64,000 bases of DNA. Source: Lacihabitans soyangensis. Lineage in GTDB: Bacteria; Bacteroidota; Bacteroidia; Cytophagales; Spirosomataceae. This document shows, in pieces, positions 18,369-27,004 of the stretch. The DNA is taken from the NCBI RefSeq assembly GCF_024343775.1, contig NZ_RJUF01000021.1, positions 1 through 64,000 on the forward strand. Direction: 5' to 3'. A model generated the notes under the pieces. The model ran no database searches, was not told the DNA's origin, and saw only the letters and a program-made list of their open reading frames with translations. Positions within the stretch are counted from its first letter, which is position 1; each line of letters begins with the position of its first letter. A program made the translations under genes and the position numbers.

Positions 18369-19973
18369 ATGAAAAAATTCAAATATATATTCTTATTGAT
18401 TTCTGTTTTTACACTTTCGTGTACAGAAAATTTTGAAGAAATCAACACTGACCCGAACAACACAAGTGCGGCAGTTTTTAACCCAAATTATCTTTTGGCA
18501 CAGTCGCAGTATGACTATAGCAATACGGGTTATTCACAGCTACTTTTCCAAAGTATGTGGTCACAAGTATTGGCTTCTACGTTTTCATACTACGGCAACG
18601 GTGATAAATATGTGGCTTCTGGAAGTTTTGATGCGTACAAAGGCCGTGTTTTTGAAGAAACCTACCGTGCGGCTACTAAGGTTTATGAAATGCAAAATCT
18701 TACTAAAGACAAGCCTGAACTTTCTAACCTTTACAATGTAGGTACCATCATGAAAGTGTTGTGTATCGCAAGAATCACAGATACTTACGGTGATGTACCT
18801 TACACTGAAGCTCTTAAAGCTAAAGAAGGAATAACCCTTCCAAAGTATGACGATCAGTCAACTATTTACCCAGGCTTGTTATCTGAACTAGAAAAAGCCA
18901 TAGCTGCATTGAGTACCTCAAAAGCTGGTCCTACCAACGACCTTATGTTTAAGGGAGATGTAAATAAGTGGAAAAAATTTGGTAACTCACTTATGCTTAG
19001 ACTTGCCATGAGATTGGTAAAAGTTGATGCTGCAGCAGCCAAAACTTGGGCTGAAAAAGCTTTCGCTGGTGGTGTATTCACAAGTGTTGACGATAATGCA
19101 AAAGTTCTTACAGATGCTAGCTCACAAAGCAACAATACTACAGGTGCATTGCGTGTAGGTGATGATTACAGAGAGGTAAGATGGAGCAAAACTTTCATGG
19201 ATTACTTAAAAAACACAAAAGACCCAAGAATCAGTGCAATTGCTGAAGTTTCACAACCAGGTCTTGCCAATAACTCAAACCAAGACTTGGCTGGTGACAA
19301 CGCAGAGGCCATTCAAATTGGCCTTCCAAACGGTTATGATTTAAATGGTGGTGCTACTGACATTTCGAAGCATCCTCAATATCCTGGAGCTTCTGGTACT
19401 GGTACTGATGTAGCAAAAGTAGGTAAATATTCAAGACCAAGAACATCCGTTTTCTTGAACAGAAGTGGTGTAAACTTTGTTTTGACTTATGCTGAAACTG
19501 AACTTTTACTAGCTGAAGCAAAAGTAAGAGGTTTTTCAGTGGGAGCACCGACAGCGGCTGACCGCTATAAAAACGGCGTGAAGGCTGCTATAGCTTCTTT
19601 GGCTCAGTTTAATTCAGCTGCTGGCTCTGATGCTGCCATAGCCGATGCTTTGAGCAAATCTGATGCATTCTTGGCTGCCAATCCACTTTCTACAGCATCC
19701 GTAGAGGCTTCATTGAAGCAAATCAACGAGCAAATATGGGTTGCAACTGGTACTACTTTCAATTTCATTGAAAACTGGAACAACTGGAGAAGATCTGGTT
19801 ATCCAACTTTGACACCTGTAGTTTATCCAAATGGATTCTCAAATGGTCAGATTCCAAGAAGAGTACCGTACATTTTAAACGAAGCTTCTTACAATGAGGC
19901 AAACTACCGTGCAGCTGTTGCGAAACTTACCGGTGGCGATACCTTCACGGCAAGAGTTTGGTGGGATAAATAA
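18369..19973 (+). CDS. SusD/RagB-family (SusD_2) surface lipoprotein
   Basis: The 534-residue lipoprotein has a lipoprotein signal (ISVFTLSC) and an N-terminal NTDPNNTSAAVFNPN typical of the SusD_2 subfamily. It carries the helical TPR-like core of the family (for example MLRLAMRLVKVD and AETELLLAEAKVRG). SusD proteins bind glycans at the cell surface and cap the SusC barrel. It sits 14 bp after susC, and the pair ends at a strong terminator at 19996-20030. Confidence 0.95.
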   Translation: MKKFKYIFLLISVFTLSCTENFEEINTDPNNTSAAVFNPNYLLAQSQYDYSNTGYSQLLFQSMWSQVLASTFSYYGNGDKYVASGSFDAYKGRVFEETYRAATKVYEMQNLTKDKPELSNLYNVGTIMKVLCIARITDTYGDVPYTEALKAKEGITLPKYDDQSTIYPGLLSELEKAIAALSTSKAGPTNDLMFKGDVNKWKKFGNSLMLRLAMRLVKVDAAAAKTWAEKAFAGGVFTSVDDNAKVLTDASSQSNNTTGALRVGDDYREVRWSKTFMDYLKNTKDPRISAIAEVSQPGLANNSNQDLAGDNAEAIQIGLPNGYDLNGGATDISKHPQYPGASGTGTDVAKVGKYSRPRTSVFLNRSGVNFVLTYAETELLLAEAKVRGFSVGAPTAADRYKNGVKAAIASLAQFNSAAGSDAAIADALSKSDAFLAANPLSTASVEASLKQINEQIWVATGTTFNFIENWNNWRRSGYPTLTPVVYPNGFSNGQIPRRVPYILNEASYNEANYRAAVAKLTGGDTFTARVWWDK

Positions 19974-19995
19974 TCTTCATAGAATATACTTTTTA

Positions 19996-20030
19996 GAGAC
20001 GGGGCTATTTTAGCCCCGTTTCTTTTTTTT
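19996..20030 (+). terminator. intrinsic terminator of the susCD operon
   Basis: GAGACGGGGCTA (19996-20007) pairs with TAGCCCCGTTTC (20011-20022), a 12-bp stem with one G-T wobble, followed by eight T. It separates susCD from the hydrolase gene, which therefore needs its own promoter. Confidence 0.93.
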
Positions 20031-20167
20031 AGAGCATACCTTAGTTTTATGTCTTTCTCATCAAGAAAAAAATGTATATTTATTTTTAAATATGAAAATC
20101 AAACCACAACCTAACAACTTGAAAAACTATCAAAAAAAAGAATTCAACCCATTAAATAAGACAATAA

Positions 20168-22312
20168 ATGAAAACGGTTTCAACATTTGTTTTTACAATT
20201 ATTTTACTTTTCTGCTGCAAATTTGCCTTTTCACAAGATTGGCTAATAAAACCTATCAAGCAAAAAGCCCAAGTAAAAATTGAAGGAAATACCATTGAGC
20301 TCAACAATGGTTTGGTCATAAGACGATTTATTATAGGCCAAAATTTGGCTTGTTTTGATTATGTCAATTTAACAAATAACCAACAGCTCATTAGAGCCAT
20401 AAAACCCGAAGCAAGACTTAAAATAGACGGAAAAGAATACAATATTGGAGGCCTAAATGGCCAATCAGAGCAGGCATATTTACAAACGAATTGGCTACAT
20501 AAACTCGAAAAAGGCAAAGCTGATTTTGTCTATAAAAACTTTGAAATCAGCGAAATTAAACCTCGAATAAATTGGAAATCTAAGTCATGGCCCAATAATA
20601 CACAGAATCCAAGTGGCCAAACATTGGTCTTAAATTTTCTTCCACAAGATGCTCTTTTAAATGGTCTTGTGGTCGCTATACAATATGAAATTTATGATGG
20701 TATTCCATTGTTAGTAAAATCTTTACAAATCAAAAATACGGGTACCAAAACATTTAGAATTGATAGGGTTGTAAATGAAATTTTGGGTTTGGTAGAGGAA
20801 GAAAGTGCTGTGGTAGGCAAACCCGAAGAAATGAAAAAACAACATGGCATTTATATCGAAACCAATTATGCATTCAACAATGCTATGCGATATGACATCA
20901 GCGACCAAACTACCCACTGGAAAGTCGACTCCACATACACCTCGCAAGTCAATTACAATTACCAAACACCTTGTCTGTTAGAAATTTACCCCGAAAAAGC
21001 CCCTGGCATAGATTTAAAACCCACCGAAACCTTCAATTCTGTAAGAACACACGAACTATTGATGGACAGCTATGACCGTCAAAGACGTGGCCTAATGATA
21101 AAGAAAATGTATAAAACTGTAGCACCCTGGACACTACAGAATCCTATATTTATGCATTTGGTTAGCAAAAACGATGATGAGGTAAAGACAGCCATAGACC
21201 AGTGCCAAGCAACAGGATATGAGGCAGTGATACTCAGCTTTGGTAGCCATCTCGAAATGGAAAATAATTCTGCTGAAAATATAACACGCTGGAAAAAATT
21301 AGCAGATTACGCACACTCCAAAGGTATTTTATTAGGTGGTTATTCTCTATTTAGTTCTAGAAGAATCTCAGATGAGTACGATGTCATATCACCCATAACA
21401 GGCAAGCCAGGAGGTGCATTTTTTGGAAATGCTCCTTGTTTTGGTAGTCAATGGGGACTGGATTACAGTCAAAAAATTAAGAATTTCTTTGAAAAAACAG
21501 GCTTCGATATTTGGGAAAACGATGGCCCCTACCCTGGTGATGTTTGTGCCTCAAAAGTACATCCTGGTCACCGAGATTTGGACGACAGCCAATGGAAACA
21601 AATGGCGATTCAGAAAGATTTATATCGCTGGCTCAATGAACATGGAGTTTATATCAACGCTCCTGACTGGTATTTTTTGGATGGCACACACAAAATAGCC
21701 TTAGGATACAGAGAAGTGAATTTTTCACTAAGCAGAGAACAGCAACGCATCTTGAACCGCCAAAACATTCATGACGGAACCATAGAAAAAACCGCAGCCA
21801 TGAGTTGGGGATTTGTACCACTTACTCGTTATCAAGGTGGTGGTCCCGAGGCGGTATTGGAGCCTTTGGAGGAGCATCTTGAAGACTATAAGCAACTTAT
21901 GATGCAGTATTATGGTGCGGGAGTACAGGCTTGTTACAGAGGCCCAAGACTTTACGATACCGAGAAAACAAAAAATACCGTAGCCGAAACCATCAATTGG
22001 TATAAAAAATATAGAGAAATCCTTAACTCAGACATCATACACCTCCGCCGAGCCGATGGAAGAGATTGGGACGGTTTTATACACGTAAATCCTAACCTAA
22101 AACAAAAAGGATTTTTGATGCTATTCAATCCTACTACTGAACCCATTACCAGAAAAATAAAAATTCCCTTGTATTATACCGGACTTGAATCTAAAGCGAT
22201 TGTGAAAGAAAAAGATGGGGTTTCCAAGGTTTTAACTTTAAATAGAAATTATGAAGTTGAATTGACGGTTACGATTCCTGCAAATGGTAACATTTGGTAT
22301 GTTATTGAATAG
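20168..22312 (+). CDS. putative alpha-galactosidase-like glycoside hydrolase, secreted
   Basis: The 714-residue protein has a signal peptide (TIILLFCCKFAFSQ), an N-terminal beta-sandwich (about residues 25-300) and a central TIM barrel in the style of clan GH-D (GH36/27). The barrel contains GFDIWENDGPYPGD, whose Asp is a candidate nucleophile, plus LDYSQKIKNFFEKTG and DGTHKIALGYRE. The C-terminal part is beta-rich and may be a GH accessory domain. The exact family is uncertain: the usual GH36 KWD motif is not seen, so it may belong to a related, less-described family. It follows the susCD terminator and is probably part of the same glycan-degrading locus. An ORF starting at 20092 in another frame is a shadow. 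Confidence 0.65.
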   Translation: MKTVSTFVFTIILLFCCKFAFSQDWLIKPIKQKAQVKIEGNTIELNNGLVIRRFIIGQNLACFDYVNLTNNQQLIRAIKPEARLKIDGKEYNIGGLNGQSEQAYLQTNWLHKLEKGKADFVYKNFEISEIKPRINWKSKSWPNNTQNPSGQTLVLNFLPQDALLNGLVVAIQYEIYDGIPLLVKSLQIKNTGTKTFRIDRVVNEILGLVEEESAVVGKPEEMKKQHGIYIETNYAFNNAMRYDISDQTTHWKVDSTYTSQVNYNYQTPCLLEIYPEKAPGIDLKPTETFNSVRTHELLMDSYDRQRRGLMIKKMYKTVAPWTLQNPIFMHLVSKNDDEVKTAIDQCQATGYEAVILSFGSHLEMENNSAENITRWKKLADYAHSKGILLGGYSLFSSRRISDEYDVISPITGKPGGAFFGNAPCFGSQWGLDYSQKIKNFFEKTGFDIWENDGPYPGDVCASKVHPGHRDLDDSQWKQMAIQKDLYRWLNEHGVYINAPDWYFLDGTHKIALGYREVNFSLSREQQRILNRQNIHDGTIEKTAAMSWGFVPLTRYQGGGPEAVLEPLEEHLEDYKQLMMQYYGAGVQACYRGPRLYDTEKTKNTVAETINWYKKYREILNSDIIHLRRADGRDWDGFIHVNPNLKQKGFLMLFNPTTEPITRKIKIPLYYTGLESKAIVKEKDGVSKVLTLNRNYEVELTVTIPANGNIWYVIE

Positions 22313-22330
22313 GTGGAACAAAAAGTAAAA

Positions 22331-22346
22331 CAATTTTCCTAAATTG
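22331..22346. repeat. REP-like palindrome copy 1
   Basis: CAATTTTCCTAAATTG is an inverted repeat (CAATTT / AAATTG, 4-nt loop) 66 bp before the RAYT start. It is in the opposite orientation to copies 3 and 4. Confidence 0.7.
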
Positions 22347-22411
22347 TTTTAAAAAATCGAAAAAACATATACGTATCTAATTCCTCAGTACATTTTAATT
22401 TAGGATAACTG

Positions 22412-23071
22412 ATGAACTCACACGAATTCAAAAAAGTCTTTCACAGAGGCAATTTACCTCATTTACAACCACTTGGGGGAACTTTCTTCGTAACCTATAA
22501 CCTCGCAAATGCGATTCCTAAAAGAATTCTTGATAAATGGAAACTCGAATTTGAGTTGCAAAAAAAGGCCATTTTAGATAACTCCGAAAATATCAAAGAA
22601 GACCTCGATAAATTGCACAAACGTAATTTTTTAGAAAGAGATAAATATCTTGATGCCTGTAGAAATGACACCCTTTGTGAAATAAATGGCGAATTAGCTC
22701 AAATCCTTGTTGATTCTATAAATTTTTGGGATGGTAATAGAATAGATCTAATCTGCTACTGCATAATGTCCAATCACGTGCATTTGGTTTTTAGATTACT
22801 CGATAAAACTGAAACAGATACGCCAAAATATTTGGAAGACATAATGCATTCGATAAAACAATTCTCAGCAAAAAAATGCAATGCTATTTTAAACCGAAAA
22901 GGAGATTTTTGGCAACATGAAAGTTATGATAGACTTATACGAAATGATGAAGAGCTATTCAGAATTGTACTTTACGTCCTAAATAATCCCGTGAAAGCAG
23001 GCTTGTGCAAAAACCCATTTGACTGGAAATGGACTTACTTGCAAGAAAAATTTAAGAAAATTATGCTGTAA
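22412..23071 (+). CDS. REP-associated tyrosine transposase (RAYT, Y1_Tnp)
   Basis: The 219-residue protein has the Y1_Tnp/TnpA-REP features: SNHVHLVFR (the metal-binding HVH, about residues 120-124) and GDFWQHESYDRLIRN, whose Tyr (about residue 172) is the candidate catalytic tyrosine. ILNNPVKAGL follows. RAYT enzymes act on short palindromes (REPs) but are not ordinary mobile IS transposases. Four CAATTT...AAATTG palindromes flank it, which is the expected pattern. It stands alone between a GH gene and a convergent membrane protein gene. Confidence 0.9.
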   Translation: MNSHEFKKVFHRGNLPHLQPLGGTFFVTYNLANAIPKRILDKWKLEFELQKKAILDNSENIKEDLDKLHKRNFLERDKYLDACRNDTLCEINGELAQILVDSINFWDGNRIDLICYCIMSNHVHLVFRLLDKTETDTPKYLEDIMHSIKQFSAKKCNAILNRKGDFWQHESYDRLIRNDEELFRIVLYVLNNPVKAGLCKNPFDWKWTYLQEKFKKIML

Positions 23072-23073
23072 AA

Positions 23074-23089
23074 CGATTTTCCTAAATTG
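23074..23089. repeat. REP-like palindrome copy 2
   Basis: CGATTTTCCTAAATTG lies 2 bp after the RAYT stop codon. It matches copy 1 in 15 of 16 positions and has the same orientation. Confidence 0.65.
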
Positions 23090-23195
23090 TTAAGAAGACA
23101 GTTTCATTATTGCCATGGCACTTAAAATCACATTTTAGTTCACCTAGTATGTATAAAAAATATGCTGTGTATTGATGCTTATTATCTGACTTATT

Positions 23196-23211
23196 CAATT
23201 TAGGAAAATTG
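23196..23211. repeat. REP-like palindrome copy 3
   Basis: CAATTTAGGAAAATTG is the exact reverse complement of copy 1. It is followed by TACTACA. Confidence 0.7.
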
Positions 23212-23242
23212 TACTACATATTATTCTTAGCCTTTCCACACA

Positions 23243-23258
23243 CAATTTAGGAAAATTG
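23243..23258. repeat. REP-like palindrome copy 4
   Basis: CAATTTAGGAAAATTG is identical to copy 3, and the downstream TGCTACA resembles the TACTACA after copy 3. It sits directly beside the stop codon of the convergent gene at 23261. Confidence 0.7.
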
Positions 23259-23260
23259 TG

Positions 23261-24520
23261 CTACACCTTAAAAACCAACTTCCTTCTATCCAAAAAATAC
23301 AAAATCACACTCCAAAAAACCAAGTAACTAATAGCATAAGCCAAAGACGAGTTCATGGGATTGTTAAAAATGGAAACCAGTGCTTTTTCATAGAAGTATT
23401 CTAGCAAAGCCAAGCTTTCTTCTCCACTCGGGATTTTGATAGCATTCAATGCCCGAGGAATTATGCCCGAACCATAAAACACTATCATTGGGTTTACACC
23501 CCACATAATCAAAAACTTAACCAAACCTTTAGGTTTCCCACTTTTGAATATTACCTCCACGGCAGCCAATACAACCATGGCACATCCACCAGCAAACAAT
23601 ACGTAAGAGCTTGTCCATAAAGCTTTGTTTATTGGAAAAATAAAGCCCCAAACTTTACCAGCAACAATTAAAACAACTCCCAAACCAATCAACCATTTGA
23701 AAGACGTTGTGCCTTTGTTTTGAAGCAATTTACCCGTCCAAATACCCAAGAGAGCCGTTACAATGGCCGGAAAAGTACTAAGAATTCCTTCAGGGTCCCA
23801 GGTTTTAGAAGTAGCCCAAAGATGCCCAGGAAGTAAATAATTATCTAACCAAGCCGCCAAATTAGTTCCTATTTCATAATTTCCGGTTGTTTGGCCAGGA
23901 ATCGGAATCAATGCCATAGCTGCCCAATAACCCAAAAGTAAAATGACACTAGCTAAAATTTGTTTGCGAAAATCGAGGCCAAGAAATATCAACGCCGCAA
24001 AGAAATACACGATTCCTATTCTCTGCAAAACTCCCGGTATTCTCACAGAAGCATAGGTTTCTATCCCACTAAAACACAAGCCAATCATCAATAAAAATAA
24101 CCCGATGGCTGAATAAAGTTTCACTTTGGGTTTAAAATTACCCAAAAGAACATACGCCACTAAAATGCTTATTATTAACTTTATAAGAACTAATGGTGTC
24201 CCTTCCAAGTACCCAATTTTGATTTTTGAAAAGAAATTTAAGAATAAGCCCAGATTGAAAATCCTAAGCGAGCGAGTTAAAATCTTAAGAAAATTTGAAC
24301 CATCTATCCCCGAATTTTCATTTGTAGAAAAAGGCATAGCGGTACCCATAATAAATACAAAAAACGGAAAAACCATGTCTGTTGGAGTAGCACCATGCCA
24401 TTCGGCGTGTAACAGGGGAGCATACACATTTCCCCAATCACCTGGGTTGTTTACAATGGTCATGAGCATCATGGTGAGGCCTCTGAAAATATCAATCGAT
24501 GTTACTCTTTGTTTTTCCAA
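23261..24520 (-). CDS. DUF5009/HGSNAT-like acyltransferase membrane protein
   Basis: The 419-residue protein has about 11 hydrophobic helices. Its N-terminus reads RVTSIDIFRGLTMMLMTIVNNPGDW, typical of the heparan-alpha-glucosaminide N-acetyltransferase-like / DUF5009 family, with HAEWHGATPTDMVFPFF following. Family members are thought to transfer acetyl groups across the membrane onto sugars, which fits the surrounding glycan-metabolism genes, but no substrate is shown. Its 3' end abuts the RAYT palindromes. The PBP4-type gene diverges from its 5' end across 58 bp. Confidence 0.85.
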   Translation of the reverse strand: MEKQRVTSIDIFRGLTMMLMTIVNNPGDWGNVYAPLLHAEWHGATPTDMVFPFFVFIMGTAMPFSTNENSGIDGSNFLKILTRSLRIFNLGLFLNFFSKIKIGYLEGTPLVLIKLIISILVAYVLLGNFKPKVKLYSAIGLFLLMIGLCFSGIETYASVRIPGVLQRIGIVYFFAALIFLGLDFRKQILASVILLLGYWAAMALIPIPGQTTGNYEIGTNLAAWLDNYLLPGHLWATSKTWDPEGILSTFPAIVTALLGIWTGKLLQNKGTTSFKWLIGLGVVLIVAGKVWGFIFPINKALWTSSYVLFAGGCAMVVLAAVEVIFKSGKPKGLVKFLIMWGVNPMIVFYGSGIIPRALNAIKIPSGEESLALLEYFYEKALVSIFNNPMNSSLAYAISYLVFWSVILYFLDRRKLVFKV

Positions 24521-24578
24521 AATTCTGTCGCTAAATTGTATCTAATAAACCAAAGTTAAATAAAATATTCGCTCATCC

Positions 24579-25874
24579 ATGAAAAGTCTCTTCTGTTTAG
24601 TTTTATTGGCCTTCCTTGCTACTTCCTGTGTCACTCAGAAAGCCAAAATTTCGAAAATCGAGCATTGGATAGATTCTACTCAAATCGATGACCATAGTTT
24701 CGTTGGAATAAAAATATATGACCCAAAAACACAAGAGGTAATTTTCGCCAAAAACGAAAAACGATATTTTGTGCCTGCCTCGAATACCAAAATCCTTAGT
24801 CTTTATGCCTCCCTTAACAACCTTGGAGATAGCATTCCAGCACTAAAATATTTACTAAAGGGAGACAGTTTGTTCATTTCAGGAACCGCCGACCCAACTT
24901 TCCTACACCCTGATTTGCCCAAAAGTAAAGTTTACGATTTTTTGAAAAATACCTCTGCCAAAACTATCGTTTTCACCGATGTAAACTTTAAAAACGAAAT
25001 CTACGGACCTGGATGGTCGTGGGACGACTACAACGATTATTATCAGGTAGAATTGAGCTCATTCCCCATTTATGGAAACATCGTAAGGTTTCAAAAAACC
25101 AAAAATCAACTACAAATTAATCCCCCACTTTTTCAGGATTCATTGTTCACTATCGGCACTTCATTTGCCGACATTAAAAGAGAAATTCTCAAAAATGCGT
25201 TCTTTAGCAGCAACAAAGTCAGCCAAAAAGCTGATTTTGAGCAAGACATACCGTTCAAAACCTCTACTAATCTTTTGTTAAAGCTACTGTCTGATACCCT
25301 CAAAAAAAATGTAAGTCTGAAACCATTTATGCCAACCAAAGACTTCAGACTGTTGTATTCCCTACCTGTTGATACGGTTTTAAGAAGGATGATGCAAGTG
25401 TCGGACAATATGCTAGCCGAGCAACTTTTGCTTCTGTCTGGTGGCAAGTATTCCGATACAATTTCGACTCAGTTGGCTATCAAGAACCTCCAAAAAGATT
25501 TACTCCCCGACATTCCACAAAAATTCAATTGGGTGGATGGCTCCGGCTTGTCGAGGTACAATTTACTAACACCCGAAGGCTTAGTCTTTTTGTTGGACCG
25601 AATGCTGAAAGAATTTCCAAAAGAACGAATTTTCTCTATGATGTCTGTAGGTGGGCAAGCTGGCACACTCAAAAATGCATATAAACCGGGTGTGCCATTT
25701 GTTTATGCAAAAACCGGAACTTTGAGTGGAGTTTACAACCAAAGTGGATACCTCCTGACACGTTCTGGCCGTCTATTAATTTTTAGTTTTATGAACAACA
25801 ATTTTACTGGATCTACCACCAAAATTCGTATAAAAACTTCAGAAATCATTACGCTTTTACATCAAAACTACTGA
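24579..25874 (+). CDS. dacB: D-alanyl-D-alanine carboxypeptidase/endopeptidase, PBP4 (S13) family lipoprotein
   Basis: This 431-residue lipoprotein has its lipid-attachment Cys at C17 (LAFLATSC). It carries the three penicillin-binding motifs: S68-N-T-K71 (PASNTKI), SDN at about 274 (QVSDNMLAEQ), and KTG at about 377 (YAKTGTLSG). These enzymes trim or cross-bridge-cleave peptidoglycan in the periplasm. It is about 40 residues shorter than E. coli DacB because the inserted domain is smaller. No adjacent partner gene is seen. Confidence 0.92.
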   Translation: MKSLFCLVLLAFLATSCVTQKAKISKIEHWIDSTQIDDHSFVGIKIYDPKTQEVIFAKNEKRYFVPASNTKILSLYASLNNLGDSIPALKYLLKGDSLFISGTADPTFLHPDLPKSKVYDFLKNTSAKTIVFTDVNFKNEIYGPGWSWDDYNDYYQVELSSFPIYGNIVRFQKTKNQLQINPPLFQDSLFTIGTSFADIKREILKNAFFSSNKVSQKADFEQDIPFKTSTNLLLKLLSDTLKKNVSLKPFMPTKDFRLLYSLPVDTVLRRMMQVSDNMLAEQLLLLSGGKYSDTISTQLAIKNLQKDLLPDIPQKFNWVDGSGLSRYNLLTPEGLVFLLDRMLKEFPKERIFSMMSVGGQAGTLKNAYKPGVPFVYAKTGTLSGVYNQSGYLLTRSGRLLIFSFMNNNFTGSTTKIRIKTSEIITLLHQNY

Positions 25875-26052
25875 GGCCAAAAAGAGATTTTTTTCATTCA
25901 ATATATTGTTTTCTAATTAATTAATAGGATTTTACACTTCTGATAATTACTCCAAAAAATTAAAAATATTGAAAAACACTTAAACGGCAACTTCTAAAAA
26001 CTATCATTTTTCTAACCGTTGTTAGTTTTGATTCAACAAAAAATTAACAAGG

Positions 26053-26084
26053 TTTGGTTTTATTGAAAAACGTACTAACATTTG
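26053..26084 (+). promoter_or_regulatory. promoter-like TTTG-N19-TA element before a candidate small RNA
   Basis: TTTG at 26053-26056 is followed after exactly 19 nt by TAACATTTG (26076-26084). The -7 box has one extra base compared with the TAnnTTTG consensus. Transcription would start near 26091. Confidence 0.4.
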
Positions 26085-26090
26085 CAATCG

Positions 26091-26230
26091 ATTGTAGCCA
26101 AATTTTAAAAATTTCAGAAGTTTTATTCAACCTTGAGTATTGAATATGGCTGGAAAAAAGCTACAATTATATAAGCCAAAAATCCAGACAAAACAGGACT
26201 CGGGAAAATATTTCTCGGGTCTTTTTTTTT
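26091..26230 (+). ncRNA. candidate structured small RNA or leader
   Basis: The stretch has a closing stem TGTAGC/GCTACA (26093-26098 with 26160-26165), an internal hairpin ATTCAA/TTGAAT (26125-26130 with 26140-26145), and a strong terminator (26198-26230). No coding frame fits. It may be a short independent transcript or a terminated leader of the Crp/Fnr gene that starts at 26267. I do not recognise it as a known RNA family. Confidence 0.35.
26198..26230 (+). terminator. intrinsic terminator in the gap upstream of the Crp/Fnr gene
   Basis: ACTCGGGA (26198-26205) pairs with the arm TCTCGGGT, a stem with two G-T wobbles that is extended by a flanking G-C pair, followed by a run of nine to ten T. 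It lies too far from dacB (about 325 bp) to be its obvious terminator and just upstream of the Crp/Fnr start. Confidence 0.8.
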
Positions 26231-26266
26231 AGAATAATTCCAATGATTTCCATATAAAGTAAGCGT

Positions 26267-26851
26267 ATGACATTTTCCCAAAATTTACTAAAAGACTTAA
26301 TTAATAGCATAACTCCAATATCAAACAAAGATTTTAAACAACTGATATCGATTTTTGGAGAGAAATCTCTCAAAAAAGGATCAAAACCGATAACATTTGG
26401 CGAAACTTCCAACTTGGTTCTTTTCGTCACTAAAGGTTTACTTAGAGAATATACCGTCAACAACAACGAAGAACATACCCTCTGGATAACAGGAGTTGGA
26501 GAGGCTATTTTAGACCCCGGAAGTTTTATGGTTGGAGAACCTTCCAAAATAGAGGTGGAAGCTCTGGTGAACTCTCACATAATGTACACTACTCGCCAAC
26601 AATTTGAGAGCGTATTGTTTGAAATTCCGGCCATAAACTCTGTAGCACACGTTTTGTATCAAAAAAACCTGCAGGACTTTAGAGAACACATGCTCTTGCT
26701 GAAAATTTGGCCTACACAAAAAAGACAAGAGATTCTTTTTGAAAAAAAGCCACATTTGCTCAGAAAAGAAGTCAAACTCAAACACATCGCATCATTGCTG
26801 AATGTGCACCCCAACTCGCTCAGCCGTATCCGTAACCAACGAATCGAGTAA
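26267..26851 (+). CDS. Crp/Fnr-family transcriptional regulator
   Basis: The 194-residue protein has an N-terminal cyclic-nucleotide-binding-like beta barrel (about residues 25-120; KGLLREYTV, HTLWITGVGEAILDPGSF) and a C-terminal helix-turn-helix (KLKHIASLLNVHPNSLSRIRNQ). The Cys cluster used by iron-sulfur Fnr proteins is absent, so it is not an oxygen-sensing Fnr. The small-molecule signal is unknown. It stands alone on the plus strand between the candidate small RNA and prfA. Confidence 0.85.
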   Translation: MTFSQNLLKDLINSITPISNKDFKQLISIFGEKSLKKGSKPITFGETSNLVLFVTKGLLREYTVNNNEEHTLWITGVGEAILDPGSFMVGEPSKIEVEALVNSHIMYTTRQQFESVLFEIPAINSVAHVLYQKNLQDFREHMLLLKIWPTQKRQEILFEKKPHLLRKEVKLKHIASLLNVHPNSLSRIRNQRIE

Positions 26852-26971
26852 CCTTCATAGTGAACCGTTTGGGTGAAATTTAGGTTAATTTATAGCAGAA
26901 AAACCTATTTCAAATATATAGATAGGTATCTGCCGTTGACTAAAAATCGGGTAAAATTCGACAATTTTGCC

Positions 26972-26979
26972 TATTTTTG
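26972..26979 (+). promoter_or_regulatory. candidate prfA promoter -7 box
   Basis: TATTTTTG fits TAnnTTTG and lies 25 bp upstream of the prfA start. No good -33 element is seen at the standard 19-bp distance. Confidence 0.4.
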
Positions 26980-27004
26980 TAGCGATTTATAAAAATCTTA
27001 GAGC

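Larger units (their letters stand above)
25875..26266. other. 392-bp intergenic region holding a promoter-like site, hairpins and a terminator
   Basis: No ORF is supported. From 26053 there is a promoter-like TTTG-N19-TA, then a structured stretch (TGTAGC at 26093-26098 pairing with GCTACA at 26160-26165), then a strong terminator. The first part (25875-26050) is plain AT-rich DNA. Confidence 0.5.

Noticed and set aside
20092-20283. 63-aa frame upstream of the hydrolase
   Set aside because: It overlaps the signal peptide of the hydrolase in another frame and has no independent support.
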